Below, in pieces: positions 9,214 to 18,904 of a DNA stretch of 64,000 bases (its first letter is position 1; each line of letters begins with the position of its first letter). The DNA is from Paenibacillus sp. FSL H3-0469 (GTDB lineage: Bacteria; Bacillota; Bacilli; Paenibacillales; Paenibacillaceae): assembly GCF_038051945.1 (NCBI RefSeq), contig NZ_CP150302.1, positions 5,890,001-5,954,000 of the forward strand, read 5' to 3'. Position numbers and translations under genes: made by a program. A model generated the notes under the pieces. It saw only the letters and a list, made by a program, of their open reading frames with translations. It did no database searches and was not told the DNA's origin.

Positions 9214-9777
9214 ATGCAAGAGCGCGCATTGCTGCCTTTGATACATGATAGAGTTCCTGCTCATATAGAGACAGAGCTTGAGTTTGCAGCAGTTTTTGAA
9301 GCCTATTATAAACGGATATTCAACTATATCGCCTACCGGGTGAACTGCCGTTACACCGCAGAGGATCTGGCCAGCCAGGTGTTCGAGAAGACGCTGTCCA
9401 AGCTGCCCGGTTACTCCCCGGAGAAAGCGCCGCTTGAGGTGTGGCTGTTCGCCATTGCCCGCAACGTTGTGAATGATTATTACCGGAGCCGCGCGCGGCA
9501 GCGCTTCTTCTCACTGGACAGTATCCGGGAGCTGGTGTCTGGCAAAAAAGAGCCGGAGACGCTCATCCTCGGCAGAGAGCGCAGCGATAGGCTGCAGGTG
9601 GCGCTGGACACGCTCAGCCCGAAGGAACGTAACCTCATCGCCCTGAAGTTCGGGGCGGATCTGAAGAATACGGAGATTGCCCGGATTACCGGAATCTCGG
9701 AGAGCAATGTCGGAGTCATTCTCTATCGCAGCATGCGAAAATTGAAATCCGAAATAGGGAGTGTGGAAGAGCTATGA
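9214..9777 (+). CDS. ECF-type RNA polymerase sigma factor
   Basis: 187 residues. Region 2 is visible as the FEAYYKRIFNYIAYRV stretch and YTAEDLASQVFEKTL; region 4 as LSPKERNLIALKFGADLKN with the helix-turn-helix TEIARITGISESNVGVILYRSMRKLK. Size fits group 4 (ECF) sigma factors. AAAGGAG at about 9197-9203 precedes ATG 9214. The stop overlaps the start of the next gene by 4 bases (ATGA), so the two are translationally coupled sigma and anti-sigma partners. The inducing signal is unknown. Confidence 0.9.
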   Translation: MQERALLPLIHDRVPAHIETELEFAAVFEAYYKRIFNYIAYRVNCRYTAEDLASQVFEKTLSKLPGYSPEKAPLEVWLFAIARNVVNDYYRSRARQRFFSLDSIRELVSGKKEPETLILGRERSDRLQVALDTLSPKERNLIALKFGADLKNTEIARITGISESNVGVILYRSMRKLKSEIGSVEEL

Positions 9778-10688
9778 GCAAGAAGAAGAAGGCGGTGCAG
9801 CCGGATTTTACGGAGCAGGAGATTCAGGAGCTAGGGGGTTATCTGGCAAGCCAGGACTTCTCCAGGGAGTCCGATCCGGCGGCGGTTCTCCGCCAGGTGA
9901 GAAGCCGCTCCATTCAGAGACAACAGGAGGATGATAGTATGAAGAACAACCAACGGATCAGACGTCCGGTGATGATTGCAGCTTCCCTGCTGGTGGCAGC
10001 CGTGGTGAGCGTGTCTTTCGTGAGACCTTCTTTCGCGGAAGAAATACTGGAACGTGTGCTGAAGTCCGTCCATCTGGACAACATCGAGGTCGCTCAGATG
10101 GACGGAAGCCACCCTAAGGAGTTCCCGGCGGCCTGGAAGGGCAAGATATTTGACCAGGACGGTAATCCGGTGACCTCGTTGAACCCCATGCCTGAAGCCA
10201 TCTTCAATGCAGCCGGGGAGGCCATCGTCAATTTCGACGGGGATAAGCTGATTACCCTGAGCGGGCAGGAGCAGCTTGACAAGGAAGCGTCAGAGCAGAA
10301 GTTTACCGTCAAGGAGGCAGCGAAGCTGGATCAATACGCCCTTTTCAAGGTAAAGCTGCCGGAATACCTGCCTGAGGGCTTTGCCTTTGACCACGGGGAG
10401 TTCTATAAGGATGAGGAGGGCGTAAGCGGGCAGATTGTTGAGCTGTTCTTTGGCAGCAAGGATAAGACTAAGCGAATCTGGATGCAGCTGCGCCTGGCCA
10501 ATGAGGAGAATGCCTTTTCAATGGCAACTGACGACAAGGTGGAGCAGGTGAAGCTTAAGGGGACGGATGCGGTTCTGGTCGGTGGCAGAAGCCTGGACTG
10601 GGAAGCGAACGGCGTGATGTACGGCCTCAGCACCCGCGGCCTGGACCGGGCTGAGGTGCTGAAGATCGCAGAGTCGATTAACTGGTAA
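9774..10688 (+). CDS. Membrane anti-sigma factor with C-terminal DUF4367-type domain
   Basis: 304 residues. The first 60 residues are cytoplasmic, charged and helical (sigma-binding part). One membrane segment, VMIAASLLVAAVVSVSFV, lies at about residues 66-83. The extracytoplasmic half ends in a domain resembling DUF4367 (LPEYLPEGFAFDHGEFY, then GTDAVLVGGRSLDWEANGVMYGL). The coupled sigma gene directly upstream supports an anti-sigma role. The classical zinc HxxxCxxC motif is not seen, so it would bind sigma without that element. Confidence 0.75.
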   Translation: MSKKKKAVQPDFTEQEIQELGGYLASQDFSRESDPAAVLRQVRSRSIQRQQEDDSMKNNQRIRRPVMIAASLLVAAVVSVSFVRPSFAEEILERVLKSVHLDNIEVAQMDGSHPKEFPAAWKGKIFDQDGNPVTSLNPMPEAIFNAAGEAIVNFDGDKLITLSGQEQLDKEASEQKFTVKEAAKLDQYALFKVKLPEYLPEGFAFDHGEFYKDEEGVSGQIVELFFGSKDKTKRIWMQLRLANEENAFSMATDDKVEQVKLKGTDAVLVGGRSLDWEANGVMYGLSTRGLDRAEVLKIAESINW

Positions 10689-10746
10689 GCCGTTAAGCAA
10701 CAGATAAGGGACAGGTACGAGCATAGATAGGCATAGGATCAATCAG

Positions 10747-10799
10747 AGCACCAGACTGCAACCCCGGAGCGTGGCGGGGAGTGCGGGCTGGTGCTTTTT
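10747..10799 (+). terminator. Terminator of the sigma/anti-sigma operon
   Basis: AGCACCAG / CTGGTGCT outer stem with inner CCCCG / CGGGG pairing, then TTTTT. The 308-base gap from 10689 to 10996 holds nothing else that I can recognise besides the ribosome site of the next gene. Confidence 0.8.
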
Positions 10800-10996
10800 G
10801 AAATGGTGTTTCTACTATAGAAGGGGAAATAAGAGGAACCATACATAGATTGTTAGATTCGTGGGGGACAGGAGCGGATTCGCGGCTGGAATAACACTTC
10901 TCTTCATGCTTGTCATGCCCGTCTGCATATTGAGGCCAAGTCCTTCATAGACATGTACTAATCAATGCATTCAAAACAGGTTAAGGGGATGATGTC

Positions 10997-12079
10997 ATGC
11001 GCCGGATAACATGGGTACTCGCGATCATTATGAGCGTGGCCTTAGTATTGGCGGGGTGCGGGAAGAAGGATTCCGCCTCTGTGGTCAAGGATCTGAATCA
11101 AGTGTCTGACAAGCTGGAGAGCAAGCAGGGAGCTTATCAGGGCTCAGGCACGATGACCTTGTACACCGGGGAGCAGCCGCAGGATTACAAGGTGGAGGTA
11201 TGGTATAAGAACCCTTCGTATTACCGGATCAGCCTGTCGAACGTCCAGAAGGACGTGAAGCAGATTGTGCTGCGCAATGATGAGGGCGTATTCGTTCTGA
11301 CCCCAAGCCTGGGCAAAAGCTTCCGCTTCCAGAGCGACTGGCCGGACAGCCAGGGTCAGGTGTATCTGTACCAGACGCTGCTGAAGGGGATTGTCTCCGA
11401 CAACAACCGGCAGTTCGTGGAGGACGGGGATAATTATGTGTTCGAGGTCGCTGCCAACTATCAGAGCAGTGCGCTGGTCCGCCAGAAGATCTGGCTGAAC
11501 AAAAAGACCTATGAGCCGAAGCAGGTACAGGTATCGGATTCCGAAGCCAAGGTTGTGGTGAATGTGACCTTCGACAGCTTCAAGTTCGATCCGGAATTCA
11601 CAGCAGACTCCTTCGATATGCAGAAGAATATGGCAGCCGGCAGCCCTTCCGAGAACACGATGGCGGAAGTGGATCAGGATGGCAATCCGGTGGTCTCTGA
11701 AGATGGTGAACAGACCGGTGAGCCGGTTACGGCCGAGCTGGGCGACTTCGGGATCATTGAGCCGGCTTACATTCCGGCCGGTGTGAAGCTGAAGGACACC
11801 AATAAGATTGAAGGCAGCAAGGACCATGCGGTGCTGATCCGCTATGACGGCGTCTACCAGTATACGATTATGGAAGCCCGTCCGCTGGACCGTGCGGTGT
11901 CGCTGGCTCCCGGAACACTGGTCGATCTGGGCTTCACGGCAGGCCTGCTTAGCGGGGATGAGCAGCAGACGCTGACCTGGATGAGCGAAGGTGTAGAGTA
12001 CCGGATTACAAGCGCAAATCTGCCAGTTCCAGAAATGATGCAAATAGCCGCTTCTATGGAGGAACAATCGGGTAAATAA
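10997..12079 (+). CDS. LolA-like lipoprotein (YdcC / GerS-related)
   Basis: 360 residues. Lipoprotein signal with lipobox LAGC (Cys21). The middle part (GSGTMTLYTGEQPQDYKVEVWYKNPSYYRISL, later IWLNKKTYEPKQVQV) follows the outer-membrane lipoprotein-sorting fold, which in Firmicutes occurs in YdcC and in the spore germination lipoprotein GerS. The C-terminal 100 residues (GIIEPAYIPAGVKL to WMSEGVEYRI) form a DUF4367-like domain. It lies directly before alanine racemase, as ydcC does in Bacillus subtilis. Exact role unknown. Confidence 0.75.
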   Translation: MRRITWVLAIIMSVALVLAGCGKKDSASVVKDLNQVSDKLESKQGAYQGSGTMTLYTGEQPQDYKVEVWYKNPSYYRISLSNVQKDVKQIVLRNDEGVFVLTPSLGKSFRFQSDWPDSQGQVYLYQTLLKGIVSDNNRQFVEDGDNYVFEVAANYQSSALVRQKIWLNKKTYEPKQVQVSDSEAKVVVNVTFDSFKFDPEFTADSFDMQKNMAAGSPSENTMAEVDQDGNPVVSEDGEQTGEPVTAELGDFGIIEPAYIPAGVKLKDTNKIEGSKDHAVLIRYDGVYQYTIMEARPLDRAVSLAPGTLVDLGFTAGLLSGDEQQTLTWMSEGVEYRITSANLPVPEMMQIAASMEEQSGK

Positions 12080-12090
12080 AAATCAGTGGG

Positions 12091-12142
12091 CGGATACTGC
12101 GCAAGGTGGGAATCATTCCTCTACCCGCGGTATCCGTTTTTT
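12091..12142 (+). terminator. Terminator between the lipoprotein gene and alr
   Basis: CGGATACTGCG / CGCGGTATCCG stem (GU/mismatch in the middle) followed by TTTTTT. It separates the lipoprotein transcript from alanine racemase. Confidence 0.8.
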
Positions 12143-12259
12143 GCCTACACCTGCTCACATTGACAGCGGCCTTCACGAGCATTACCATTGGCAGTAAGAC
12201 TTCTGATCTGTGCGAACAAGGCAGAGATGTTTTACTACAATGTAAGAAGGTGACCTGAA

Positions 12260-13441
12260 GTGAAGGCAAGCTATCGGCCGACAGCAGCCGAGATTAACCT
12301 GGATGATTTGCGTGCCAACTACGAAGCTTTACGCGGCGTATTGCCGCAGGAGACCAAGTTCATGGGATGCGTCAAAGGAAATGCGTATGGACATGGAGCA
12401 GTGGAGGTGACGCGGGAGCTGGAGCGGCTTGGAGCAGATTACGTCAGTGTTGCTTTTCTGGATGAGGCATTGGAGCTGCGTCAGGCGGGAATACTACTTC
12501 CTATCCTGGTGCTGGGCTATACTTCACCGGAGGGCATTGCCGTAGCCTGGGAGAACAATATTACCGTTACACTGTTCACACCGGAGGTACTGGAAGCGGT
12601 TAGCGCCCTTCCTGCAGAGAAGGAGCACCGGCTGAAGGTACACATCAAGATTGACAGCGGAATGGGAAGACTGGGATTATTGCCGGAGGATGCGCCCGCA
12701 TTCATCGCTGAGGTGCATGCGGTGGCACAGGCGGAGCTTGAAGGCATGTTCACCCATTTTGCCAGAGCAGACGAACACAATAAAAGCTATACACTAATGC
12801 AGCACCGACGTTTCATGAGCGTGGCGGAGGCGCTTCGGGACATGAACATTACCATCCCGATCATACATACGGGCAATAGCGCTACGGCCATTGATACACC
12901 TCTACTATCCATTAACATGGTGCGTGTAGGCATAAGCTTGTACGGATTCTACCCCTCGGCTGAGGTGAACCGCGAGCTGGTGGCCTTGCACCCGGTAATG
13001 ACGCTGAAGACGCAGGCTGTATATGTCAAAACCCTGCCGCCTGACTCAGGCATCAGCTACGGCACCCGGTACTTCACGGCAGGCGATGAGATCATCGCTA
13101 CGCTCCCCGTGGGGTACGCTGACGGATATTCCCGCATGCTAACAGGCAAAGCGGAGGTGCTAATACGCGGACGCCGCGTTCCTGTCGTCGGAACAATCTG
13201 CATGGACCAGTGTATGGTATCACTCAAATCTTTCGCTCTTGAAGCGGAACAAATCAAAGCAGGCGAAGAGGTTGTACTCATCGGCCGCCAGGGCACCGAG
13301 TCGATCACGGCAGATGAACTGGCGCTCCATTTAGGGACGATCCACTACGAAGTAATCTGTATGCTGGCTCACCGGGTACCGCGCGTGTATGTACGCCAAG
13401 GTATGTTACCCAACCTCGTCAATCCCTTGCTGCAAGCCTAA
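12260..13441 (+). CDS. alr: Alanine racemase
   Basis: 393 residues, the usual length. PLP enzyme that interconverts L- and D-alanine for peptidoglycan, in the cytoplasm. The PLP lysine is Lys39 in CVKGNAYGHG; the opposite-face Tyr is in GISYGTRYF; HTGNSAT, GYADGYSR and GTICMDQCMV are conserved sites. Start is GTG 12260 with AAGAAGGTG upstream. The next genes are the MazE/MazF-type pair, an order conserved with Bacillus (dal-ndoAI-ndoA). Confidence 0.95.
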   Translation: MKASYRPTAAEINLDDLRANYEALRGVLPQETKFMGCVKGNAYGHGAVEVTRELERLGADYVSVAFLDEALELRQAGILLPILVLGYTSPEGIAVAWENNITVTLFTPEVLEAVSALPAEKEHRLKVHIKIDSGMGRLGLLPEDAPAFIAEVHAVAQAELEGMFTHFARADEHNKSYTLMQHRRFMSVAEALRDMNITIPIIHTGNSATAIDTPLLSINMVRVGISLYGFYPSAEVNRELVALHPVMTLKTQAVYVKTLPPDSGISYGTRYFTAGDEIIATLPVGYADGYSRMLTGKAEVLIRGRRVPVVGTICMDQCMVSLKSFALEAEQIKAGEEVVLIGRQGTESITADELALHLGTIHYEVICMLAHRVPRVYVRQGMLPNLVNPLLQA

Positions 13442-13652
13442 TACCCTGACCAGATACCTAGTACAGGAACTGAATATAAGGAACGTACCGTGTAGAGCTT
13501 GTGACTTATAGTCTATACGAACCGCCATTTCTAGTTTATAATGGGATGCAGCATACTTGATATACTGGCGGCATATATTCCTTGTATAAAATTCCTTGTA
13601 TATTGTAACACTGGAACACAAGGGCAGAAGGTTTGTGGGGGTGGAAGAGAAG

Positions 13653-13934
13653 GTGGCCAATTTGCAGAACACCAAAAGAATCATGATCAGCTTGCCCGAT
13701 CATCTCTTGCAGGAAGTAGATGGGATCGTTCAACTGGAGAACTCTAACCGTAGTGAATTGATCAGGCAGGCCATGAAGCTGTACTTGAGCGATCGGAGGA
13801 AACGTACCATCCGCGAGTCCATGCAGCGGGGCTATATGGAAATGGCTAAGATTAATTTGACCATGGCATGCGAGGCCTTTCTCGCAGAGGAAGATGCAGA
13901 CAGTACTCTTGGCCGCTTAGTAAGCGGGGTGTAA
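13653..13934 (+). CDS. Antitoxin EndoAI / MazE-type (ribbon-helix-helix)
   Basis: 93 residues from GTG 13653; an upstream in-frame ATG at 13596 adds 19 residues unlike the family. RIMISLPDHLLQEVDGI with SNRSELIRQAMKLYL is the ribbon-helix-helix DNA-binding part, and RESMQRGYMEMAKINL is the toxin-binding tail conserved with B. subtilis NdoAI. It neutralises the adjacent RNase and autoregulates the pair. The toxin starts 3 bases after its stop. Confidence 0.9.
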   Translation: MANLQNTKRIMISLPDHLLQEVDGIVQLENSNRSELIRQAMKLYLSDRRKRTIRESMQRGYMEMAKINLTMACEAFLAEEDADSTLGRLVSGV

Positions 13935-13937
13935 CTA

Positions 13938-14288
13938 TTGATTGTTAAACGCGGCGACGTTTTTTTTGCCGACCTTTCACCGGTTGTGGGTTCTGAGCAA
14001 GGTGGAGTAAGGCCGGTACTGATCATTCAGAACGATATTGGCAATCGTTTCAGCCCGACTGTGATTGTGGCAGCTATCACTGCCCAGATCCAGAAGGCCA
14101 AGCTGCCGACGCATGTCGAGATTGATGCAGCAGCGCATGGCTTTGACCGGGATTCCGTGATTCTGCTGGAGCAGGTTCGTACCATTGACAAGCAACGCTT
14201 AACGGATAAAATCACCCACCTGGACGATGAGACCATGAAGCTGGTGGATGATTCGCTGCAAATCAGCCTGGGGCTGATTGATTTCTGA
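13938..14288 (+). CDS. mRNA interferase EndoA / MazF-type toxin
   Basis: 116 residues from TTG 13938. MIVKRGDVFFADLSPVVGSEQGGVRPVLIIQND is nearly diagnostic of MazF/NdoA; PTVIVAAIT and RDSVILLEQVRTIDKQRL complete the fold. The family cleaves RNA at short specific sequences (UACAU in Bacillus EndoA). The TTG start may keep toxin synthesis below that of the antitoxin. Toxin and antitoxin both look intact. Confidence 0.95.
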   Translation: MIVKRGDVFFADLSPVVGSEQGGVRPVLIIQNDIGNRFSPTVIVAAITAQIQKAKLPTHVEIDAAAHGFDRDSVILLEQVRTIDKQRLTDKITHLDDETMKLVDDSLQISLGLIDF

Positions 14289-14323
14289 ACCCTGCGGGGA
14301 TATAACATCAACCATCGTAACAA

Positions 14324-14360
14324 AAGGCAGGCCGGATAGATTCCGGTGCTGCCTTTTTTG
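14324..14360 (+). terminator. Terminator after the toxin gene
   Basis: AAGGCAG with CCGG pairs with CCGG and CTGCCTT, then TTTT. The stem has one bulge; the T-run is good. Confidence 0.8.
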
Positions 14361-14420
14361 GCGTTCGTCCATATATACTTATTGATATACCCGAGGATAG
14401 ATGAGTATGGATGATGGGGG

Positions 14421-14469
14421 TTGTGTGTGGAGATAACTGCGTGTTATAATCAGACCGATCGGTCGGTCT
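14421..14469 (+). promoter_or_regulatory. Promoter with overlapping TetR operator
   Basis: TTGTGT at 14421-14426 and TATAAT at 14445-14450, spacer 18. Directly after the -10 box lies AGACCGATCGGTCGGTCT (14452-14469), an 18-bp palindrome with one mismatched pair, over the expected start of transcription. GACCGATCGGTC-type palindromes are common TetR family operators. The regulator gene starts 16 bases further, so autorepression is expected. Confidence 0.75.
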
Positions 14470-14484
14470 AGAGGAGGGTTAACA

Positions 14485-15093
14485 ATGAAGGGACGCTCAG
14501 ATGGAGAAGAAACGAAGAGCCGGATTCTGGAGCATGCGACCAGTTTATTTGCGCAAAAAGGCTACGGTGCTGTAAGCATGAACGAGGTCTGCACAGCCGC
14601 GAAGGTCAGCAAGGGCAGTCTGTATCACCATTTTCCGGGCAAGGATGAATTGTTCCTGTACGTGGTGGAGGTGGATACCCTGAAGTGGCTCAAGGAGTGG
14701 GAGGAGCTGCGGAGCGGGATTAGCGGAACAGAAGCCCGTCTATACGCGCTTGGGGATCATTATGCAAAAGATATCCAGAATCCGCTGATTCATGCCCTGG
14801 AGGAATACGGAAGATCTCATACGCTGTCGGAGGAGATCCGTGAGCGCCTCTCACATATTTTCGAATCGGTGACAGAGGCCTGCCGTGTACTGCTGCAAGA
14901 GGGGATGGATTCCGGTTATTTGATCCGTGGTGATCTGGAGAACTATGTAATCACGCTCAGCGCCATGCTGGAGGGAATCAGCCGGGTCCATGAGATCACA
15001 GGGCGGACCGATACCCCGGAGACGATCAGGGCATACTACCGTGCGGGAATTAAGATCCTGCTTCAGGGGATAGGTTCCGGGAAGATGGAGTAA
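14485..15093 (+). CDS. TetR family transcriptional regulator
   Basis: 202 residues. Helix-turn-helix GYGAVSMNEVCTAAKVSKGSLYHHFPGKDELF at about 25-56. Ribosome site GAGGAGGG precedes ATG 14485. The palindrome at 14452 lies in its promoter, and an NorA/Bmr-type pump follows 71 bases downstream on the same strand, so repression of gene and pump is likely. Inducer unknown. Confidence 0.9.
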   Translation: MKGRSDGEETKSRILEHATSLFAQKGYGAVSMNEVCTAAKVSKGSLYHHFPGKDELFLYVVEVDTLKWLKEWEELRSGISGTEARLYALGDHYAKDIQNPLIHALEEYGRSHTLSEEIRERLSHIFESVTEACRVLLQEGMDSGYLIRGDLENYVITLSAMLEGISRVHEITGRTDTPETIRAYYRAGIKILLQGIGSGKME

Positions 15094-15164
15094 TAAATAG
15101 AGATCATTAATGAGTTACAATCAGAGCTTATAGCAAGCCGAGAGATATACGGAGGGAAACACCA

Positions 15165-16376
15165 ATGTCATTACTGTTAAAAAACCGGGGAGCGATGCTG
15201 CTCCTGATGTTGAATATCTTTTTGGCGTTCACGGGGATTGGGCTGGTTGTCCCTATTATGCCTACCTATATGAACGAGCTGGGCATTGGCGGAAGTGTGG
15301 TCGGACTGCTGGTGGCAGCCTTCTCGCTGACGCAGCTGCTGGTCTCGCCCTTCGCCGGAAGACTGTCGGATAAGATGGGCCGTAAAAAAATCATCGTCGG
15401 CGGTCTGGCCGTATTTGCCTTCTCGGAGCTTCTGTTCGGTCTGGCCAATGCCTCCTGGATGCTGTTCGTATCCAGAATGCTTGGCGGTATCGGTGCCGCG
15501 ATGATTATGCCTGCGGTTATGGCTTATGTGGCAGACACCACTACCTCGGAGGAGCGGGCCAAGGGCATGGGCTTCATCAACGCAGCCATTACCACAGGCT
15601 TCATCATCGGGCCGGGCATCGGCGGCTATCTTGCGGAGCTGGGCATCCGCGTTCCCTTCTTCGCCGCTGCGGGAGCGGCTGCCATTGTTGCGGTTATTAC
15701 CTTGCTGGTTTTGCCGGAATCGCGTTCAGCGGAGCTGCGGGAAGAAGCAAGAACGATGGAAGGGAATAGCGATAGCCTAATCATGCAGCTCATGCGCTCG
15801 TATCGCGAGCCTTATTTCTTCGGATTAATTATTGTATTCGTGTTGTCCTTCGGACTGGCCAACTATGAGACGGTATTCGGACTGTTCGTAGATCATAAAT
15901 TCGCGTTCACCCCTAAGGATATTGCGTTTGTCCTGACGTTCGGCTCTATTGCCGGGGCGGTGGTGCAGATTACCGCATTCAGCTGGATTCTGAACAAATT
16001 CGGAGAGAGCCGGGTCATTTCCGCCTGTCTGATGATCGCGGGCCTGTCGATTCTCCTGACGCTGTTCGTGCATGGCTTCGTGGCGATTGTATCTGTGACC
16101 TTTGTTGTTTTTCTGGCTATGGATATTCTTCGCCCGGCGGTCGGCACCCAGCTGTCCAAGATGGCAGATGATTCGCAGCAGGGCCTGGTGATGGGAATGA
16201 ACTCCGCGTATACGAGCCTTGGCAATATTGCCGGCCCGATTGTGGCGGGTGTCCTGTTCGACCTGGATATTAATTTCCCTTATGCGGTGGCTGCGCTCGT
16301 CTTGTTCATCAGCTTCATACTGTCGGTAGGCTATGCCCGGCGGAGAAGAAGCAAGCAGGTTACTGCGGTGCGCTAG
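15165..16376 (+). CDS. Multidrug MFS exporter (Bmr/NorA-like, 12 TM)
   Basis: 403 residues. GIGLVVPIMPTYMNELG (TM1), LVSPFAGRLSDKMGRKK (motif A), and GFIIGPGIGGYLAELG (motif C, the antiporter signature) match DHA1 drug/H+ antiporters of the Bmr, Blt and NorA group. Good ribosome site GGAGGG. The TetR gene lies upstream. Export of several hydrophobic drugs is the family role; the true substrates are not known. Confidence 0.9.
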   Translation: MSLLLKNRGAMLLLMLNIFLAFTGIGLVVPIMPTYMNELGIGGSVVGLLVAAFSLTQLLVSPFAGRLSDKMGRKKIIVGGLAVFAFSELLFGLANASWMLFVSRMLGGIGAAMIMPAVMAYVADTTTSEERAKGMGFINAAITTGFIIGPGIGGYLAELGIRVPFFAAAGAAAIVAVITLLVLPESRSAELREEARTMEGNSDSLIMQLMRSYREPYFFGLIIVFVLSFGLANYETVFGLFVDHKFAFTPKDIAFVLTFGSIAGAVVQITAFSWILNKFGESRVISACLMIAGLSILLTLFVHGFVAIVSVTFVVFLAMDILRPAVGTQLSKMADDSQQGLVMGMNSAYTSLGNIAGPIVAGVLFDLDINFPYAVAALVLFISFILSVGYARRRRSKQVTAVR

Positions 16377-16405
16377 CACATCATCATATTTCATTTGAAC
16401 AAAAG

Positions 16406-16476
16406 TATGCGGAAAACCGAATACAATCGCAATGCGCTAGTGCGAAGGTAATTTGTCAAATATATGCGGAAAATCG
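16406..16476. repeat. Direct repeat pair in noncoding DNA
   Basis: TATGCGGAAAACCG (16406-16419) and TATGCGGAAAATCG (16463-16476), 57 bases apart, in the gap between the exporter and Tex. Similar in form to the pair at 1351/1406. The rest of the 294-base gap shows no gene. Confidence 0.5.
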
Positions 16477-16670
16477 GTTTCGTCTTACTGATCAGGTTCA
16501 CGAATTTAAACCTGATGCTATACTAGCATGATGGCGGCTGCGCTATCCCTGAGGGGACGGTGCGGCCGCTTCTTCTTTTGTATGGGGCAAACTTTGGTCC
16601 TGCGGCAAACTGTGATAGTATTTCAATAGAGAGCTATGAACTCAGACTGTGTATAGAAAGAGGGATCTAC

Positions 16671-18899
16671 TTGAGCGTTGATACGAATCAGGCGGTGAAG
16701 GCGGCGGAAGATGCCGCTGCCCGTCAGGAGCAGGAACTGATACTTGCAGCGATTGCGAAGGAGCTGAGCATCAGTCTGAAGCAGGTAAGAACTACGGTGG
16801 GGCTGCTCGATGAGGGCAACACCATTCCGTTCATCGCCAGATACCGCAAGGAAATGACCGGGGAGCTGGACGAGAACGTCCTCCGCGATGTCGAAGAACG
16901 GCTCGGATATCTGCGTAACCTCGGCGACCGTAAGAAGGATGTGATCCGCAGCATCGAGGAGCAGGGCAAGCTTACTCCTGAGCTGCAGGCGAGTATCATG
17001 AAAGCTGTGAAGCTGCAGGAAGTGGAGGATCTGTACCGTCCGTTCAAGCAGAAGCGCAAGACACGGGCCAGTGTCGCCAAGGAGCGGGGACTCGAACCGC
17101 TGGCGGATTGGGTCATGGAGCAGAGGCGCCAAGGAGTTCCGCTGGAAGAGGCTGCGAAGTATATCGATGCGGACAAGGGCGTAGAGAGTGCCGAGCTGGC
17201 GCTGCAAGGGGCGATGGACATCATTGCCGAGAATATTGCCGATGATCCGGCTATCCGTTCCTGGGTGCGCCAGTATACAGCGAGTCAGGGGATTCTGGTC
17301 TCCGAGGCCAAGGATGCCCAGCAGGAAAGTGTATACGAGAATTATTATGCATACCGGGAGCCTGTGCACCGGATGCCGCCGCACCGTATTCTCGCGATCA
17401 ACCGCGGGGAGCGGGAGAATATCCTCAAGGTCGGCATCGAGGTGGTGCCGGACAAGATTCATGCGTTCATTATCCGCAAGCTGGTGAAGGGGCCTTCTCC
17501 GGTCAAGGAGCTGCTGGAGGCAGTGACCGAGGATGCCTACAAGCGGCTGATTGCGCCTTCCGTTGAGCGCGAGGTGCGCGGGGAGATGACAGAGAAGGGG
17601 GAGACGCAGGCGATCTCCATCTTCTCAGGTAATCTGCGCAGCCTGCTGCTGCAGCCGCCGGTGAAGGGACGCCATGTTCTGGGCGTCGACCCGGCCTACC
17701 GCACCGGCTGCAAGCTGGCCGTCGTGGACGATACCGGCAAGCTGCTGGAGGTGGCGGTCACGTATCCGACGCCGCCGAACAACAAGAAGCGCGAGGCGGC
17801 GGCCAAGTTCAAGGAGCTGATCGCCAAATATGGCATCCAGCTCATTGTAATCGGCAACGGCACCGGCTCGCGGGAGACGGAGCAGTTCACGGCCGAGGTG
17901 ATTGCCGAGGTCGGCGACCCTGAGCTGGCCTACCTGATCGTTAACGAGGCAGGGGCCAGTGTGTATTCGGCCTCCAAGCTGGCGCAGGAGGAGTTCCCGG
18001 ATCTGGATGTGGCGGAGCGCAGCGCCGCCTCCATCGCCCGCCGCGTGCAGGACCCGCTCGCGGAGCTGGTCAAGATCGATCCGAAGGCCATCGGTGTCGG
18101 GCAGTACCAGCATGATGTGTCGCAGAAGCATCTGGAAGAGAGCCTGAGGGGCGTCGTGGAGTCGGCGGTTAACCATGTCGGTGTCGACGTGAATACCGCT
18201 TCGGCCTCGCTGCTCTCCTATGTGGCAGGAGTGAATACGACGATTGCCAAGAATATTGTGAAGTTCCGCGAGGAGAACGGCAAGTTCACTACGCGTAAGG
18301 CACTGCAGAAGGTGCCGCGCCTGGGCGCGAAATCCTACGAGCAGTGCATCGGCTTCCTGCGTATCCCCGGAGGGGACAATACGCTGGACCGCACGCCGAT
18401 CCACCCGGAGTCTTACGCGGTGGTGGATAAGTTGTTCCGCGAGCTGGGGCTGGATGTGAAGCAGCTCGGCAGCAAGGAGGTTGCAGAGCAGCTAAGCGCT
18501 CAGGATGCGGAAGAGCTGGCGGTGAAGCTGGAAGTGGGCGTGCCTACGCTGCGCGACATCCTGGAGAGTCTTCAGCGTCCGGGCCGCGACCCGCGTGAGG
18601 AGCTGCCACTGCCTATCTTCCGCAAGGATGTGCTGAAGATGGAAGACCTGCTGCCCGGCATGGAGATGCAGGGCACGGTACGCAACGTAATCGACTTCGG
18701 AGCCTTCGTCGATATCGGGATCAAGAACGACGGGCTGGTTCATATCTCCCAGCTTAGCGGCAGCTATGTGAAGCACCCGATGGATGTGGTCTCCGTCGGC
18801 GACAATGTTACCGTATGGGTACTCGGCGTGGATGTGAAGAAGGGCCGCGTCAGCCTGACGATGCGCCAGCCGCGTGAGGCGGCGGGCAGCGGGGAGTAG
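16671..18899 (+). CDS. tex: Tex family RNA-binding transcription accessory protein
   Basis: 742 residues from TTG 16671, preceded by GAAAGAGGG; the frame is open to 16560 but the extra residues do not resemble the family. Domain order: N-terminal helical Tex part with NTIPFIARYRKEMTGELDE, YqgF/RNase H-like part (HVLGVDPAYRTGCKLAVVD, about residue 337), helix-hairpin-helix region (NTASASLLSYVAGVNTTIAKNIV; PRLGAKSYEQCIGFLRI), and a C-terminal S1 domain (GTVRNVIDFGAFVDIGIKNDGLVHISQ). Tex binds nucleic acid and affects transcription. Length fits the family. Confidence 0.95.
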   Translation: MSVDTNQAVKAAEDAAARQEQELILAAIAKELSISLKQVRTTVGLLDEGNTIPFIARYRKEMTGELDENVLRDVEERLGYLRNLGDRKKDVIRSIEEQGKLTPELQASIMKAVKLQEVEDLYRPFKQKRKTRASVAKERGLEPLADWVMEQRRQGVPLEEAAKYIDADKGVESAELALQGAMDIIAENIADDPAIRSWVRQYTASQGILVSEAKDAQQESVYENYYAYREPVHRMPPHRILAINRGERENILKVGIEVVPDKIHAFIIRKLVKGPSPVKELLEAVTEDAYKRLIAPSVEREVRGEMTEKGETQAISIFSGNLRSLLLQPPVKGRHVLGVDPAYRTGCKLAVVDDTGKLLEVAVTYPTPPNNKKREAAAKFKELIAKYGIQLIVIGNGTGSRETEQFTAEVIAEVGDPELAYLIVNEAGASVYSASKLAQEEFPDLDVAERSAASIARRVQDPLAELVKIDPKAIGVGQYQHDVSQKHLEESLRGVVESAVNHVGVDVNTASASLLSYVAGVNTTIAKNIVKFREENGKFTTRKALQKVPRLGAKSYEQCIGFLRIPGGDNTLDRTPIHPESYAVVDKLFRELGLDVKQLGSKEVAEQLSAQDAEELAVKLEVGVPTLRDILESLQRPGRDPREELPLPIFRKDVLKMEDLLPGMEMQGTVRNVIDFGAFVDIGIKNDGLVHISQLSGSYVKHPMDVVSVGDNVTVWVLGVDVKKGRVSLTMRQPREAAGSGE

Positions 18900-18904
18900 A
18901 AGTA